DNA of 40,544 nucleotides, from NCBI GenBank assembly GCA_017435905.1, contig JAFSEB010000020.1:1-40544 (forward strand), written 5' to 3'. This document shows, piece after piece, positions 15,754-24,216 of this stretch. The stretch comes from Clostridia bacterium (lineage in GTDB: Bacteria > Bacillota > Clostridia > Christensenellales > CAG-138). The number at the start of each line of letters is the position of its first letter. Within the stretch, counting starts at the first letter, position 1. A program made the translations under genes and the position numbers. The notes beneath the pieces are model-generated. The model had not been told where the DNA came from. It did not search any database and saw nothing but the letters and a program-made list of their open reading frames with translations.

Positions 15754-18402
15754 ATGGGTGAACTCAAGCGCACACAGCTTTTTGATGTGCACGTAAACTC
15801 CGGTGCCACGATGGTGGACTTCGGCGGCTGGGAAATGCCTGTTCAGTACCCCACCGGCATCGTAGCGGAACACCTCTATACCCGCCATGCCTGCAGCCTT
15901 TTTGACGTTTCCCACATGGGCCGTCTTCTCATCGAAGGCCCCGACCGCATCAAGTTCCTGCAGCACGTTGTTTCCAGCAACGTTATGGGTCTTGACCTCA
16001 ACAAGGCACAGTACTGCATCATTCCCGATGAAGACGGCAGCGCCGTGGATGACGCCTACCTTTACAGCTATGAAGAGGATAACCTTCTCCTCGTTGTGAA
16101 TGCATCCAACACCGACAAGGACCTTGCCCATTTTGAAAAGTACCTCAAGGACTTTGACTGCACCATCAAGAACATCACTGCGGATTACGCTTCCATCGCC
16201 GTGCAGGGCCCCAAGAGCAAGGATATGCTCACCGCGCTTGCGGGCGGTCAGACCCTGACCGAACCCATGAAGAACGCCCTCAACACCCTCATGATGGAAG
16301 GCCGTGAAGTGCGTGTTGCCAAGACCGGTTACACCGGCGAACCTCTCGGCTACGAAGTGTTCGTGAAGAGCGAAGACGCCGAGTGGATGTGGAACCGCCT
16401 CATCGAGCTCGGTGCAAAGCCCGCCGGTCTCGGTGCCCGTGACACCCTCCGCCTTGAAGCAGGCATGCCCCTCTACGGCCATGAAATGGGCGTTGATCCC
16501 GATGGCAACCGCATGCCCATCTATGCCGTGCCCCTTGCACGCTTTGCCGTCAGCTTCTCCCCCCAGAAGGGCAACTTCGTAGGCCGTGAACCCCTCGCCG
16601 CCCAGTACGAAGCCTTCAAGCGCATCAACAACCGCGATTTCAGCGACATCACCGCCGTTCCCCGCCGCATCATGCCCATCACCCTGCTTGACAAGGGCGT
16701 TATGCGTGCCGGCATGGCCGTCTATCAGGGCGACAAGCAGGTGGGCTGGGTCACCAGCGGCACCATGGTCCCCTACTATGTAGCGGAAGGCGAAGGCCTC
16801 CAGACCGTCATCCTTGAGGAGACCGCCAAGCGTGCCATCGGCATGTGCTACATCAACTCCGACATCCTTGAAGACGACACCGTGGAAGTCGACGTTCGCG
16901 GCAAGCGCCTCAAGGCCGTCATCCCGCCCTACCATATGCGTGTGGATGCGCCTCCCTTCGCCCGTCCCATCCTCTACCGTGCCAAGGCGGAAGCCAAGGC
17001 CGCTGCCGCTGAGGACAGGCTGCCCAAGGCCATCACCCTGCTCAACAAGGCGCTTGAGAACCACCGCTGGCGTCAGCAGCGCTGCATCAACCTCATCCCC
17101 TCCGAGAACACTCCGAGCCGTGCGGTCCAGATGCTGGGCGCTTCCGATCCCGCCTTCCGCTATGCGGAGCACAAGAAGGTAAAGTCCTTCTATGATGCGG
17201 ATATCTTCTACTATCAGGGCACCAAGTTCATCGACGAAGTGGAACAGCTTCTCGTTGAGCAGATGAAGCAGTACTTCGGCTGCCGTGAGGTGGAGACCCG
17301 TGTGATCAGCGGCCAGATGTCCAACGCCGCTACCTTCTCCGCCCTCGTGGACTGGAAGAACAGGCTCGACCGCAAGCATGACGCCAAGCGCCTTGGCTAC
17401 GTGCTCAACAACCACATCATCAAGGGCGGCCACCTGAGCGCACAGCCCATGGGTGCTCTTCGTGACTACATCGCCGTTGACCCCGTCACCGAGCGCAACG
17501 CCGTCGTGAACTTCCCCGTCTGCGCCGACAACATCTACAAGATCGACGTGGAAGAGACCAAGAAGGTCATCGACAAGTATCGCCCCGAGCTCATCATCTT
17601 CGGTAAGAGCATGGTGCTCCATAAGGAGCCTGTTGCCGCCATCCGCAAGTTCGTGGACGAGCAGAAGATCAACACCACCATCATGTACGACATGGCCCAC
17701 GTGCTCGGCCTCGTCGGCGATTCCTTCCAGAAGCCCTTTGAAGAGGGTGCCGAGATCGTCACCGGTTCCACCCACAAGACCTTCTTCGGTTCTCAGCGCG
17801 GCGTTATCGGCGTGAACTACAAGCCCGATGAGCTCAAGTACGGCCTCTGGGAGACCATCGAGTCCCGTGCATTCCCCGGCAGCGTTTCCAACCATCACCT
17901 CGGCAGCCAGCTCGCCCTGCTGATGGCGGCCTACGAAATGAACCAGTTCAAGGCCGAATACCAGAAGGCTGTTGTGGAAAGCGCCAAGCACTTCGCCAAG
18001 TGCCTGAAGGCGGAAGGCCTCAACGTGGCCGGCGATCCCGCCATCGATTACACCGAGACCCATCAGGTCATCGTGTCCGTCGGTTACGGCGTTGGCCCCG
18101 AAGTCGCAGAGCGTCTTGAGGCGAACAACGTCATCGTCAACTACCAGGCCACTCCCGATGAGGAAGGCTTCACCGCTTCCGGCGGTCTGCGTATGGGCGT
18201 CAGCGAAATGGTCCGCTTCGGCTTCACCAAGGACGATTTCGCCAAGCTCGCTTCCCTTCTTGCGGACTGCATCCTGCGCAACAAGGATATCTCCGAAGAC
18301 GTTGCCAAGCTGCGCGGCGAGCACCTTGAAATGCAGTACTGCTTCAAGGGCGAAGAATTCGAAGCTGCCCTCAACGGCCTTATGGCAGAGCTGGGCGTCT
18401 AA
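15754..18402 (+). CDS. gcvT-glyA: Fused glycine cleavage T protein and serine hydroxymethyltransferase
   Basis: An 882-residue bifunctional protein. Residues 1 to about 390 are GcvT (aminomethyltransferase): WEMPVQYPTGI, FDVSHMG, the folate-site VDDAYLY (Asp99/Asp100) and GARDTLRLEAGMPLYGHEM. A linker at about 390-425 (AKAEAKAAAAEDRLPKA) leads to a PLP-dependent serine hydroxymethyltransferase: INLIPSENTPSRAVQ, YDMAHVLGL and the PLP lysine in TGSTHKTFFG (Lys675). GcvT releases 5,10-methylene-tetrahydrofolate from H-protein-bound aminomethyl groups, and SHMT can use it at once to turn glycine into serine. AAGGAGG precedes ATG 15754. An upstream ATG at 15688 lies inside the riboswitch terminator and is rejected. 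No stop or frameshift separates the halves, so the fusion is read directly. Confidence 0.93.
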   Translation: MGELKRTQLFDVHVNSGATMVDFGGWEMPVQYPTGIVAEHLYTRHACSLFDVSHMGRLLIEGPDRIKFLQHVVSSNVMGLDLNKAQYCIIPDEDGSAVDDAYLYSYEEDNLLLVVNASNTDKDLAHFEKYLKDFDCTIKNITADYASIAVQGPKSKDMLTALAGGQTLTEPMKNALNTLMMEGREVRVAKTGYTGEPLGYEVFVKSEDAEWMWNRLIELGAKPAGLGARDTLRLEAGMPLYGHEMGVDPDGNRMPIYAVPLARFAVSFSPQKGNFVGREPLAAQYEAFKRINNRDFSDITAVPRRIMPITLLDKGVMRAGMAVYQGDKQVGWVTSGTMVPYYVAEGEGLQTVILEETAKRAIGMCYINSDILEDDTVEVDVRGKRLKAVIPPYHMRVDAPPFARPILYRAKAEAKAAAAEDRLPKAITLLNKALENHRWRQQRCINLIPSENTPSRAVQMLGASDPAFRYAEHKKVKSFYDADIFYYQGTKFIDEVEQLLVEQMKQYFGCREVETRVISGQMSNAATFSALVDWKNRLDRKHDAKRLGYVLNNHIIKGGHLSAQPMGALRDYIAVDPVTERNAVVNFPVCADNIYKIDVEETKKVIDKYRPELIIFGKSMVLHKEPVAAIRKFVDEQKINTTIMYDMAHVLGLVGDSFQKPFEEGAEIVTGSTHKTFFGSQRGVIGVNYKPDELKYGLWETIESRAFPGSVSNHHLGSQLALLMAAYEMNQFKAEYQKAVVESAKHFAKCLKAEGLNVAGDPAIDYTETHQVIVSVGYGVGPEVAERLEANNVIVNYQATPDEEGFTASGGLRMGVSEMVRFGFTKDDFAKLASLLADCILRNKDISEDVAKLRGEHLEMQYCFKGEEFEAALNGLMAELGV

Positions 18403-18415
18403 GAAAGTATCACCG

Positions 18416-18446
18416 GCCGCACGCTCCCTTACGGGGAGTGTGCGGC
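18416..18446 (+). other. Intercistronic hairpin between gcvT-glyA and gcvH
   Basis: A 13-base stem with one G-U pair (18416-18428 with 18434-18446) and a five-base loop. No T run follows, so it is more likely an mRNA stability or processing element than a terminator. Confidence 0.6.
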
Positions 18447-18502
18447 TTGCATAACCACAATCAAAACCACCATCAATTCAAAATCATTCAGGAGGTAACA
18501 CC

Positions 18503-18880
18503 ATGAATTTCCCCGCTGATCTCAAGTACTCCAAGTCCCACGAGTGGGTCAAGATGGAAGGTGACGTTGCCGTGATCGGCATCACCGATTTCGCTCAGGA
18601 CGCCCTTGGCGACGTCGTGTTCATCAACCTCCCCTCCGAAGGTGACACTGCGGAAGCCGGCTCCGCCTTTGGCGATGTCGAGTCCGTTAAAGCCGTTTCC
18701 GACCTCGTTTCCCCCGTCAGCGGCGAGATCGTTGAAGTCAACGAAGAGCTTGCCGATGCTCCCGAGACCCTGAACACCGATCCTTACGGCGCCTGGATCA
18801 TCAAGGTTTCCGGCATCACCGAGACCGAAGAGCTGCTTGACGCTGCCGCTTACGAAGCTTTCTGCGCTGAGGAGGCATAA
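18503..18880 (+). CDS. gcvH: Glycine cleavage system H protein
   Basis: Lipoyl carrier protein of 125 residues that shuttles the aminomethyl group between P, T and L proteins. It starts FPADLKYSKSHEWVKMEG and contains the lipoylation motif FGDVESVKAVSDLVSP, with Lys63 as the acceptor at the usual position. The C-terminal PYGAWIIKVS is also typical. AGGAGG precedes the ATG, and the stop is five bases before gcvPA. The neighbouring lipoate ligase gene probably supplies its cofactor. Confidence 0.96.
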   Translation: MNFPADLKYSKSHEWVKMEGDVAVIGITDFAQDALGDVVFINLPSEGDTAEAGSAFGDVESVKAVSDLVSPVSGEIVEVNEELADAPETLNTDPYGAWIIKVSGITETEELLDAAAYEAFCAEEA

Positions 18881-18885
18881 ACAGC

Positions 18886-20202
18886 ATGGGTAGCTATGTG
18901 CCTTCTACCAAAGAAGAGCGCAGGGAGATGCTCGAGGCCATTGGGCTCAAGGATTACCGTGAGCTTTATCAGGATGTGCCTGCCGAGATGTATCTCGACA
19001 AGCCCCTTGACCTGCCCGAAGGCATGAGCGAGCTGGAAGTCAGCCATGCCATGAACGCCATGGCCAGCAAGAACCGTGTGTTTTCCACGGTTCTTCGCGG
19101 CGCAGGCGCTTATGACCACTACATTCCCAGCATCGTGAAGTATATCCCCGCAAAGGAAGAGTTCCTTACCGCTTATACTCCTTATCAGGCCGAGATGAGC
19201 CAGGGCGTGCTGCAGTCCATCTTCGAATACCAGACGATGATCTGCGAGCTGACCGGCATGGCCGTTTCCAACGCCTCCGTTTATGACGGCGCCACCGCCG
19301 CTGCGGAAGCCGCTGCCATGTGCCGTGACAGGAAGCGCCGTGTGACCCTCATTTCCGCCGCTGCGCACCCGGATACCATCAACACCGTGCGCACCTACTG
19401 CTATGGCACCAACGACGAGCTTCGCATCGTTCCCGTGAAGGACGGCAAGACCGATCTTGACGCCCTCAAGGAAATGCTCACTGCGGATGTTGCATCTTTC
19501 TATGTGCAGCAGCCCAATTTCTTCGGTCAGTTTGAAGACTGCACCGCCATCGGTGAGATGGTGCACGCTGCCGGCGCCCAGTACATCATGGGCTGCAACC
19601 CCATCGCCCTTGCGATCATGAAGACCCCCGCCGAGTGCGGTGCGGACATCGCCGTGGGTGAAGGCCAGCCTCTCGGTATGCCCATCAGCTTCGGCGGCCC
19701 CTACCTTGGCTTCATGGCTGCCACGCAGAAGATGATGCGCAAGCTCCCCGGCCGCATCGTCGGCGAGACCGTGGATGCAAAGGGCGAGCGTGCCTACGTT
19801 CTTTCCCTGCAGGCTCGTGAACAGCATATCCGCCGTGAAAAGGCTTCGAGCAACATCTGCTCCAACCAGGCTCTCTGCGCCCTGACTGCCGGCGTTTACA
19901 TGTCCGCAATGGGCCCCAGGGGCATGGCGGAAGCTGCCAACCAGTCCATGGCAAAGGCGCACTACCTTGCAAAGGGGCTTTGCGCCATCGAAGGCGTTTC
20001 CCTCAAGTATGAAGGCGCTTTCTTCCATGAGTTCGTCACCGTGATGCCCAAGGCCGAAGAAGTTCTTGCAGCCCTTGCGGAAGCGGATATCCTCGGCGGT
20101 CTGCCCGTTGAAGGCGGCATCCTTTGGTGCGCCACGGAAAAAGTCTGCCGTGAAAAGCTGGATGAGACCATCGCCATCGTGAAGGAGGTGCTCGGCAAAT
20201 GA
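18886..20202 (+). CDS. gcvPA: Glycine dehydrogenase (decarboxylating) subunit 1
   Basis: Alpha subunit of the two-subunit P protein that decarboxylates glycine onto lipoyl-GcvH. The 438-residue product begins YVPSTKEERREMLEAIGLK, a hallmark of GcvPA. It also has RGAGAYDHYIPS, TAYTPYQAEMSQG, ISFGGPYLGF, the GRIVGETVD stretch and REQHIRREKASSNIC. The PLP lysine is on the other subunit. Its last bases overlap the gcvPB start (ATGA), which couples the two subunits in equal amounts. Confidence 0.96.
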   Translation: MGSYVPSTKEERREMLEAIGLKDYRELYQDVPAEMYLDKPLDLPEGMSELEVSHAMNAMASKNRVFSTVLRGAGAYDHYIPSIVKYIPAKEEFLTAYTPYQAEMSQGVLQSIFEYQTMICELTGMAVSNASVYDGATAAAEAAAMCRDRKRRVTLISAAAHPDTINTVRTYCYGTNDELRIVPVKDGKTDLDALKEMLTADVASFYVQQPNFFGQFEDCTAIGEMVHAAGAQYIMGCNPIALAIMKTPAECGADIAVGEGQPLGMPISFGGPYLGFMAATQKMMRKLPGRIVGETVDAKGERAYVLSLQAREQHIRREKASSNICSNQALCALTAGVYMSAMGPRGMAEAANQSMAKAHYLAKGLCAIEGVSLKYEGAFFHEFVTVMPKAEEVLAALAEADILGGLPVEGGILWCATEKVCREKLDETIAIVKEVLGK

Positions 20203-21599
20203 AACTGATCTTTGAAAAAAGCGTTCCCGGCCGCGGCACCACCATGCTCGGCAAGTGCGATGTGGAAGCCGTAGCCCTGCCTGCGGAACTCTGCCGTCAG
20301 GAAGCCCCGGCCCTGCCCGAGATCAGCGAGACCGACCTTTCCCGCCACTATACCGAGCTTTGCCAGAAGGTACACGGCGTGAACTGCGGTTTCTATCCCC
20401 TCGGTTCCTGCACCATGAAGTACAACCCCCGTATCGACGAGGAGATCGCTGCGCTGCCCGGCTTCACCGCCGTGCATCCCCTTGCTCCCAAAGAGACGGT
20501 GGAAGGCTGCTATGAGGCACTTGACACCGCAAAGAAGTACCTTTGCGAAGTCACCGGCATGGATGATATGACCTTCCAGCCTGCCGCCGGCGCCCACGGC
20601 GAATTTACCGGCGTGCTGCTGATCAAGCAGTATCACGAAAGCCGCGGCGAGAGCCACAGGAACAAGATCATCGTTCCCGACTCTGCGCACGGCACCAACC
20701 CTGCCACCGCTGCCATGTGCGGCTATGAGATCGTCAACATTCCCTCCGCCCCCAACGGCTGTGTGGATCTTGAGGCGCTCAAGGCTGTTCTTGGCAACGA
20801 TACCGCAGGCCTGATGCTCACCAACCCCAACACCGTGGGTATTTTCGATGAAAACATCCTCGAGATCACCCGCCTTGTTCATGAGGCCGGCGGCCAGTGC
20901 TACTATGACGGCGCCAACCTCAACGCCGTTATGGGCGCTGTTCGCCCCGGCGATATGGGCTTTGACTGCATCCACATGAACCTGCACAAGACCTTCGCCA
21001 CCCCCCACGGCGGCGGCGGCCCCGGCGCAGGTGCGGTGGGCTGCAAGGGTCACCTTGCCGCCTTCCTTCCCTCCAGCGCACTGATGGACAACGACGGCCG
21101 TCTGCAGGTCAGGAGCTTTGCAGGCAACTTCCTCGTTGTCATCAAGGCCCTCACCTATGTGATGACCCTCGGCGCCGAAGGCATCAAGGAAGCCTCCGCC
21201 AATGCGGTGCTCAACGCCAACTACCTCATGCGCAAGATCCAGGGCACCTTCGAGCCTGCCTTCGACCGCATCTGCATGCATGAGTTCGTTCTTGATCTTT
21301 CCGAGTTCAAGAAGCGCACCGGCGTTTCCGCTCTTGATGTGGCCAAGTCCCTCATCGACCACGGCATGCATCCCCCGACGATGTATTTCCCGCTCATCGT
21401 TCACGAAGCGCTCATGCTTGAGCCCACCGAGACCGAGAGCCGTGAGACCCTTGATTGGGCGGCAGAGATCTTCCGCAAGCTGTATGCCCTTGCGGAGACC
21501 GACCCCGAATACATGCACAATGCGCCCCACAACGCCGCCATCGCCCGTCCGGACGAAGTGCGTGCCGCCAGGACGCCCATCCTTCGCTACACCAAATAA
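20199..21599 (+). CDS. gcvPB: Glycine dehydrogenase (decarboxylating) subunit 2
   Basis: Beta, PLP-binding subunit of the P protein, 466 residues. It has CGFYPLGSCTMKYNPR, FQPAAGAHGEFTG, DSAHGTNPATA, LTNPNTVGIFDE, YYDGANLNA and the Schiff-base lysine in HMNLHKTFATPHGGG (Lys264). The start ATG overlaps the gcvPA stop by four bases. Its own stop is followed by a long hairpin and then lpd. GcvPA-GcvPB split P proteins are usual in Bacillota, unlike the single-chain form of proteobacteria. Confidence 0.96.
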   Translation: MKLIFEKSVPGRGTTMLGKCDVEAVALPAELCRQEAPALPEISETDLSRHYTELCQKVHGVNCGFYPLGSCTMKYNPRIDEEIAALPGFTAVHPLAPKETVEGCYEALDTAKKYLCEVTGMDDMTFQPAAGAHGEFTGVLLIKQYHESRGESHRNKIIVPDSAHGTNPATAAMCGYEIVNIPSAPNGCVDLEALKAVLGNDTAGLMLTNPNTVGIFDENILEITRLVHEAGGQCYYDGANLNAVMGAVRPGDMGFDCIHMNLHKTFATPHGGGGPGAGAVGCKGHLAAFLPSSALMDNDGRLQVRSFAGNFLVVIKALTYVMTLGAEGIKEASANAVLNANYLMRKIQGTFEPAFDRICMHEFVLDLSEFKKRTGVSALDVAKSLIDHGMHPPTMYFPLIVHEALMLEPTETESRETLDWAAEIFRKLYALAETDPEYMHNAPHNAAIARPDEVRAARTPILRYTK

Positions 21600-21611
21600 A
21601 AACGAGCCAAA

Positions 21612-21647
21612 AACTGTCGCCCAAGGGCTTGCCTTTGGGCGACAGTT
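21612..21647 (+). other. Long intercistronic hairpin between gcvPB and lpd
   Basis: A 16-base stem (21612-21627 with 21632-21647, one G-U pair) closed by a CTTG tetraloop. No T tract follows on the plus strand; the A-rich upstream flank would give a T-rich tail only on the minus strand. It ends seven bases before the AGGAG of lpd. It could set the lpd expression ratio by partial termination or RNA processing. Confidence 0.65.
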
Positions 21648-21664
21648 CAGAACAGGAGAATATG

Positions 21665-23050
21665 ATGAGCCAATATCAACTGATCGTTATCGGCGCAGGC
21701 CCCGGCGGCTATATGGCTGCACTGCAGGGTGCCAAGCACGGCCTTAAGACCGCTGTGGTGGAAGCACGGGAAGCGGGCGGCACCTGCCTGAACCGCGGCT
21801 GCATCCCCACCAAAACGCTGCTCCATTCTTCCGAGATCTTCTCTGCTGCCAAGAACGCAGAGCATGCGGGCATCAAGGTGAGCGGCGTGGAAGCGGACAT
21901 TCCTGCCATCTTCGCCAACAAGAAGCAGGTATCCGAGACCCTTTCCGCCGGCATCGAAGGGCTGTTCAAGAAGGCCAAGGTAGACCTGATCCGCGGCAAG
22001 GCCACCGTGACTGCGGCAGGCTGCATCGATGTGACCGACGCTGAGGGCAATGTGACCGCTTACACTGCGGACAACATCCTCATCGCCACCGGCAGCATCC
22101 CTGCCATGCCCCCCATCCCCGGCCTTGACCTTGAAGGCGTCATGAATTCCGATTCGCTTCTTGAAGGTGCGGATCACCTTTACGAATCCATCGTCATCAT
22201 CGGCGGCGGCGTGATCGGCGTGGAGTTCGCCACCTTCTTCAGCGAGCTTGGCACGAAGGTCACCGTGATCGAAGGCCTTGACAGGCTGCTCCCCAACCTT
22301 GACAAGGAGCTTGGCCAGAACCTTGCACAGCTTCTCAAGAAGCAGGGCGTGAACATCTTCACCGGCGCCATGGTGAAGGAAGTCCGCAAGCAGGAAGGCG
22401 GTCTTGAGGTCGTCTTCACCGCCAAGAATGCGGAAAACAGCGCCGTGGGCGAAGTCGTTCTCTGCGCCATCGGCCGCAGGCCCTACACCGAGGGTCTCTT
22501 TGCCCCCGGCCTTGAGATCGAAATGAAGGGCCGCAGCATCGCTGTGGACGAAAACTTCGAAACCAGCATCAAGGGCGTTTACGCCATCGGCGACGTCAGC
22601 GCAAAGATCCAGCTTGCCCATGTGGCTACCGCCCAGGGCATCGCCTGCGTGGACCATATCGCCGGCAAGAAGAGCGATGTGGATCTTTCCATCGTTCCGA
22701 GCTGCATCTACTGCCGTCCGGAGATCGCCTCCGTGGGCATGACCGATGCGGACGCCAAGGCGGCAGGCATCAACGTGAAGGTCGGCAAGTGCGTCATGCA
22801 CGGCAACGGCCGTACCCTCATCGCCGGCGCAGGCCGCAGCTTCATGAAAGTGGTCGCCAATGCGGACACCCGTGAGATCATCGGCGCACAGATGATGTGC
22901 GTGAACAGCACCGATATGATCAGCGAGCTCAGCGAAGCCATCGCCAACCACCTGACCGCTGCGGATCTTCTCCGTGCCATGCGTCCCCATCCCACCTTTG
23001 AGGAAGCCCTCACCGAGGCCCTTGAAGACCTCGAAGCAAAGCTCGGCTAA
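21665..23050 (+). CDS. lpd: Dihydrolipoyl dehydrogenase (L protein)
   Basis: Flavoprotein of 461 residues that reoxidises dihydrolipoyl-GcvH with NAD+. FAD-binding GAGPGGYMAA is followed by the redox disulfide GGTCLNRGCIPTK (Cys41, Cys46). The NAD fold has IIGGGVIGVEFA, then AIGDVSAKIQLAHVA and the interface motif MRPHPTFEEAL with the catalytic His. Two adjacent ATGs exist at 21662 and 21665. The second has better spacing from AGGAG (21654-21658). It is the last gene of the glycine operon. No other 2-oxoacid dehydrogenase genes are nearby, so glycine cleavage is its main local role. Confidence 0.95.
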   Translation: MSQYQLIVIGAGPGGYMAALQGAKHGLKTAVVEAREAGGTCLNRGCIPTKTLLHSSEIFSAAKNAEHAGIKVSGVEADIPAIFANKKQVSETLSAGIEGLFKKAKVDLIRGKATVTAAGCIDVTDAEGNVTAYTADNILIATGSIPAMPPIPGLDLEGVMNSDSLLEGADHLYESIVIIGGGVIGVEFATFFSELGTKVTVIEGLDRLLPNLDKELGQNLAQLLKKQGVNIFTGAMVKEVRKQEGGLEVVFTAKNAENSAVGEVVLCAIGRRPYTEGLFAPGLEIEMKGRSIAVDENFETSIKGVYAIGDVSAKIQLAHVATAQGIACVDHIAGKKSDVDLSIVPSCIYCRPEIASVGMTDADAKAAGINVKVGKCVMHGNGRTLIAGAGRSFMKVVANADTREIIGAQMMCVNSTDMISELSEAIANHLTAADLLRAMRPHPTFEEALTEALEDLEAKLG

Positions 23051-23087
23051 ATCAAGCAGCAAAAAAGCGCAAGGAAACAAACATTTC

Positions 23088-23119
23088 ACAGGCACAGCAG
23101 TTTGATCTGCTGTGCCTGT
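23088..23119 (+). terminator. Terminator of the glycine cleavage operon
   Basis: Perfect 13-base stem ACAGGCACAGCAG/CTGCTGTGCCTGT with a six-base loop, followed by TGTGTT. Confidence 0.8.
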
Positions 23120-23123
23120 TGTG

Positions 23124-23152
23124 TTCAAATACAGATTTGTGTGATAGTATAA
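23124..23152 (+). promoter_or_regulatory. Promoter of the GNAT gene
   Basis: Perfect TATAAT (23147-23152), with TTCAAA about 17-18 bases upstream. Confidence 0.55.
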
Positions 23153-23180
23153 TACTATATTATCTTTGACGGAGAATAAG

Positions 23181-23693
23181 ATGATCGAGTTTCGCCGGCT
23201 GAAACAGGATGAGTTTCAGCAATACGCTGAAAGCATGTTTTCCATTCTATATGAAAACATGTGCCAAATCGTGCCTGTCGAAAGCAGCCGTGAAGAGGAT
23301 TATTCCCTTTGGTTTGAGAGCAATCAAGAGAATCTAAAAAAGGAAAATCATCATATCATCGTTGGCTTCCAAAGAGAGACACATGAATTGATCGGCTATT
23401 TTCAATACTCTGTGCAAAAAAATGTGTTCTTAATGGAGGAAATACAGATAAGCAGCCCGTATCAGGGAAAACACGGTGTTTTCAAAAAAATTTATGGGGT
23501 TGTCCTTGAAACAATGCCGGAAGATATTGATGTTGTTGAGGCATATGCAAATAAAAAGAATACGAAATCAATTGGTATTCTCGAAAAACTCGGTCTTACC
23601 ATAACAGGCGAAAACAAAAGGGGAACAAGCTACCGCTTCAGGGGGACATATGCCGATTTGGTGAATTGGTACAAAGGGGTCCCTTCCAATTGA
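23181..23693 (+). CDS. GNAT-family N-acetyltransferase
   Basis: Probable acetyl-CoA-dependent transferase of 170 residues; the substrate is unknown. It begins IEFRRLKQDEFQQYAESMF. A central strand LIGYFQYSVQKNVFLMEEIQ is followed by the acetyl-CoA loop region YQGKHGVFKKIYG and YANKKNTKSIGILEKLGL, the usual GNAT C-terminal motif. GGAG at 23172 supports ATG 23181; an upstream TTG at 23166 is rejected. Its codon use is distinctly more AT-rich than the flanking genes, and it has its own promoter and terminator. It therefore looks like a recent single-gene acquisition. Confidence 0.82.
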   Translation: MIEFRRLKQDEFQQYAESMFSILYENMCQIVPVESSREEDYSLWFESNQENLKKENHHIIVGFQRETHELIGYFQYSVQKNVFLMEEIQISSPYQGKHGVFKKIYGVVLETMPEDIDVVEAYANKKNTKSIGILEKLGLTITGENKRGTSYRFRGTYADLVNWYKGVPSN

Positions 23694-23735
23694 AGCACAG
23701 GTCCTCAAACTTCCATATAGCGAGTGCAAATACAA

Positions 23736-23766
23736 AAAGCCAAACTGTTTTTTGCAGTTTGGCTTT
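23736..23766. terminator. Bidirectional terminator between the GNAT gene and the arsC-like gene
   Basis: Perfect 12-base stem AAAGCCAAACTG/CAGTTTGGCTTT with a T-rich loop. It lies between convergent genes and has A-rich and T-rich flanks that serve both strands. Confidence 0.8.
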
Positions 23767-23808
23767 CACTGTTTCGTGTACATGTAAAGGGATGGTCTGT
23801 TATTTCCT

Positions 23809-24204
23809 TCATTGCTGCGAGAGTCTGCACCTAAGTTCCAGCACCTTCTCCTCGATCCTTCCGATCACTTCAAGAAATGCCGTATCATCCTTCCCCGTGG
23901 GGTCTTCAAGCCCCCAATCCTCCCGGTGGGAGCAGGGCAGGTTCGGGCACTCGACATTGCAGCCCATGGTGATCACGATGTCAACGGGCGGCAATTCCTC
24001 AAGGAGCTTGCTGCGCTGGGTTTGCTCCATATCGATGCCGTGAAGCTGTTTCATGAGCCTGACGGCATCCCGGTTGATGCAGGGCTTCGTTTCCGTGCCT
24101 GCGGAGCAGCTTTCAAACACATCCGCCGCCAGCTTTTTGCCCAGCGCCTCTGCGATCTGGCTGCGGCAGGAATTGTGCACGCAGATAAAGGCAACACGCT
24201 TCAT
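23809..24204 (-). CDS. arsC: Arsenate reductase, low-molecular-weight phosphatase fold (ArsC family)
   Basis: Predicted thioredoxin-coupled arsenate reductase of 131 residues. The P-loop is FICVHNSCRS (Cys8, Arg14). The redox segment ITMGCNVECPNLPC supplies Cys82, Cys86 and Cys91, and the acid loop is LEDPTGKDD. These separate it from ordinary protein tyrosine phosphatases. It follows a flavodoxin/ferredoxin gene after 12 bases on the same strand. No arsR or arsB is seen nearby, so a broader reductase or phosphatase role is possible. Confidence 0.86.
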   Translation of the reverse strand: MKRVAFICVHNSCRSQIAEALGKKLAADVFESCSAGTETKPCINRDAVRLMKQLHGIDMEQTQRSKLLEELPPVDIVITMGCNVECPNLPCSHREDWGLEDPTGKDDTAFLEVIGRIEEKVLELRCRLSQQ

Positions 24205-24216
24205 TCTTACCGTCCT

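Noticed and set aside
15643..18324. Very long antisense open frame (893 codons) opposite gcvT-glyA
   Set aside because: It mirrors the codon structure of the real gene, has low-complexity His/Gly/Val/Asp-rich sequence, and matches no family. It is a by-product of GC-rich codon use.
19962..21530. Antisense open frame (522 codons) opposite gcvPA and gcvPB
   Set aside because: Same shadow pattern, with no ribosome binding site and no recognisable domain.
21455..21664. Upstream extension of lpd
   Set aside because: It overlaps gcvPB and the intercistronic hairpin. The conserved N-terminus begins at the ATG after AGGAG.
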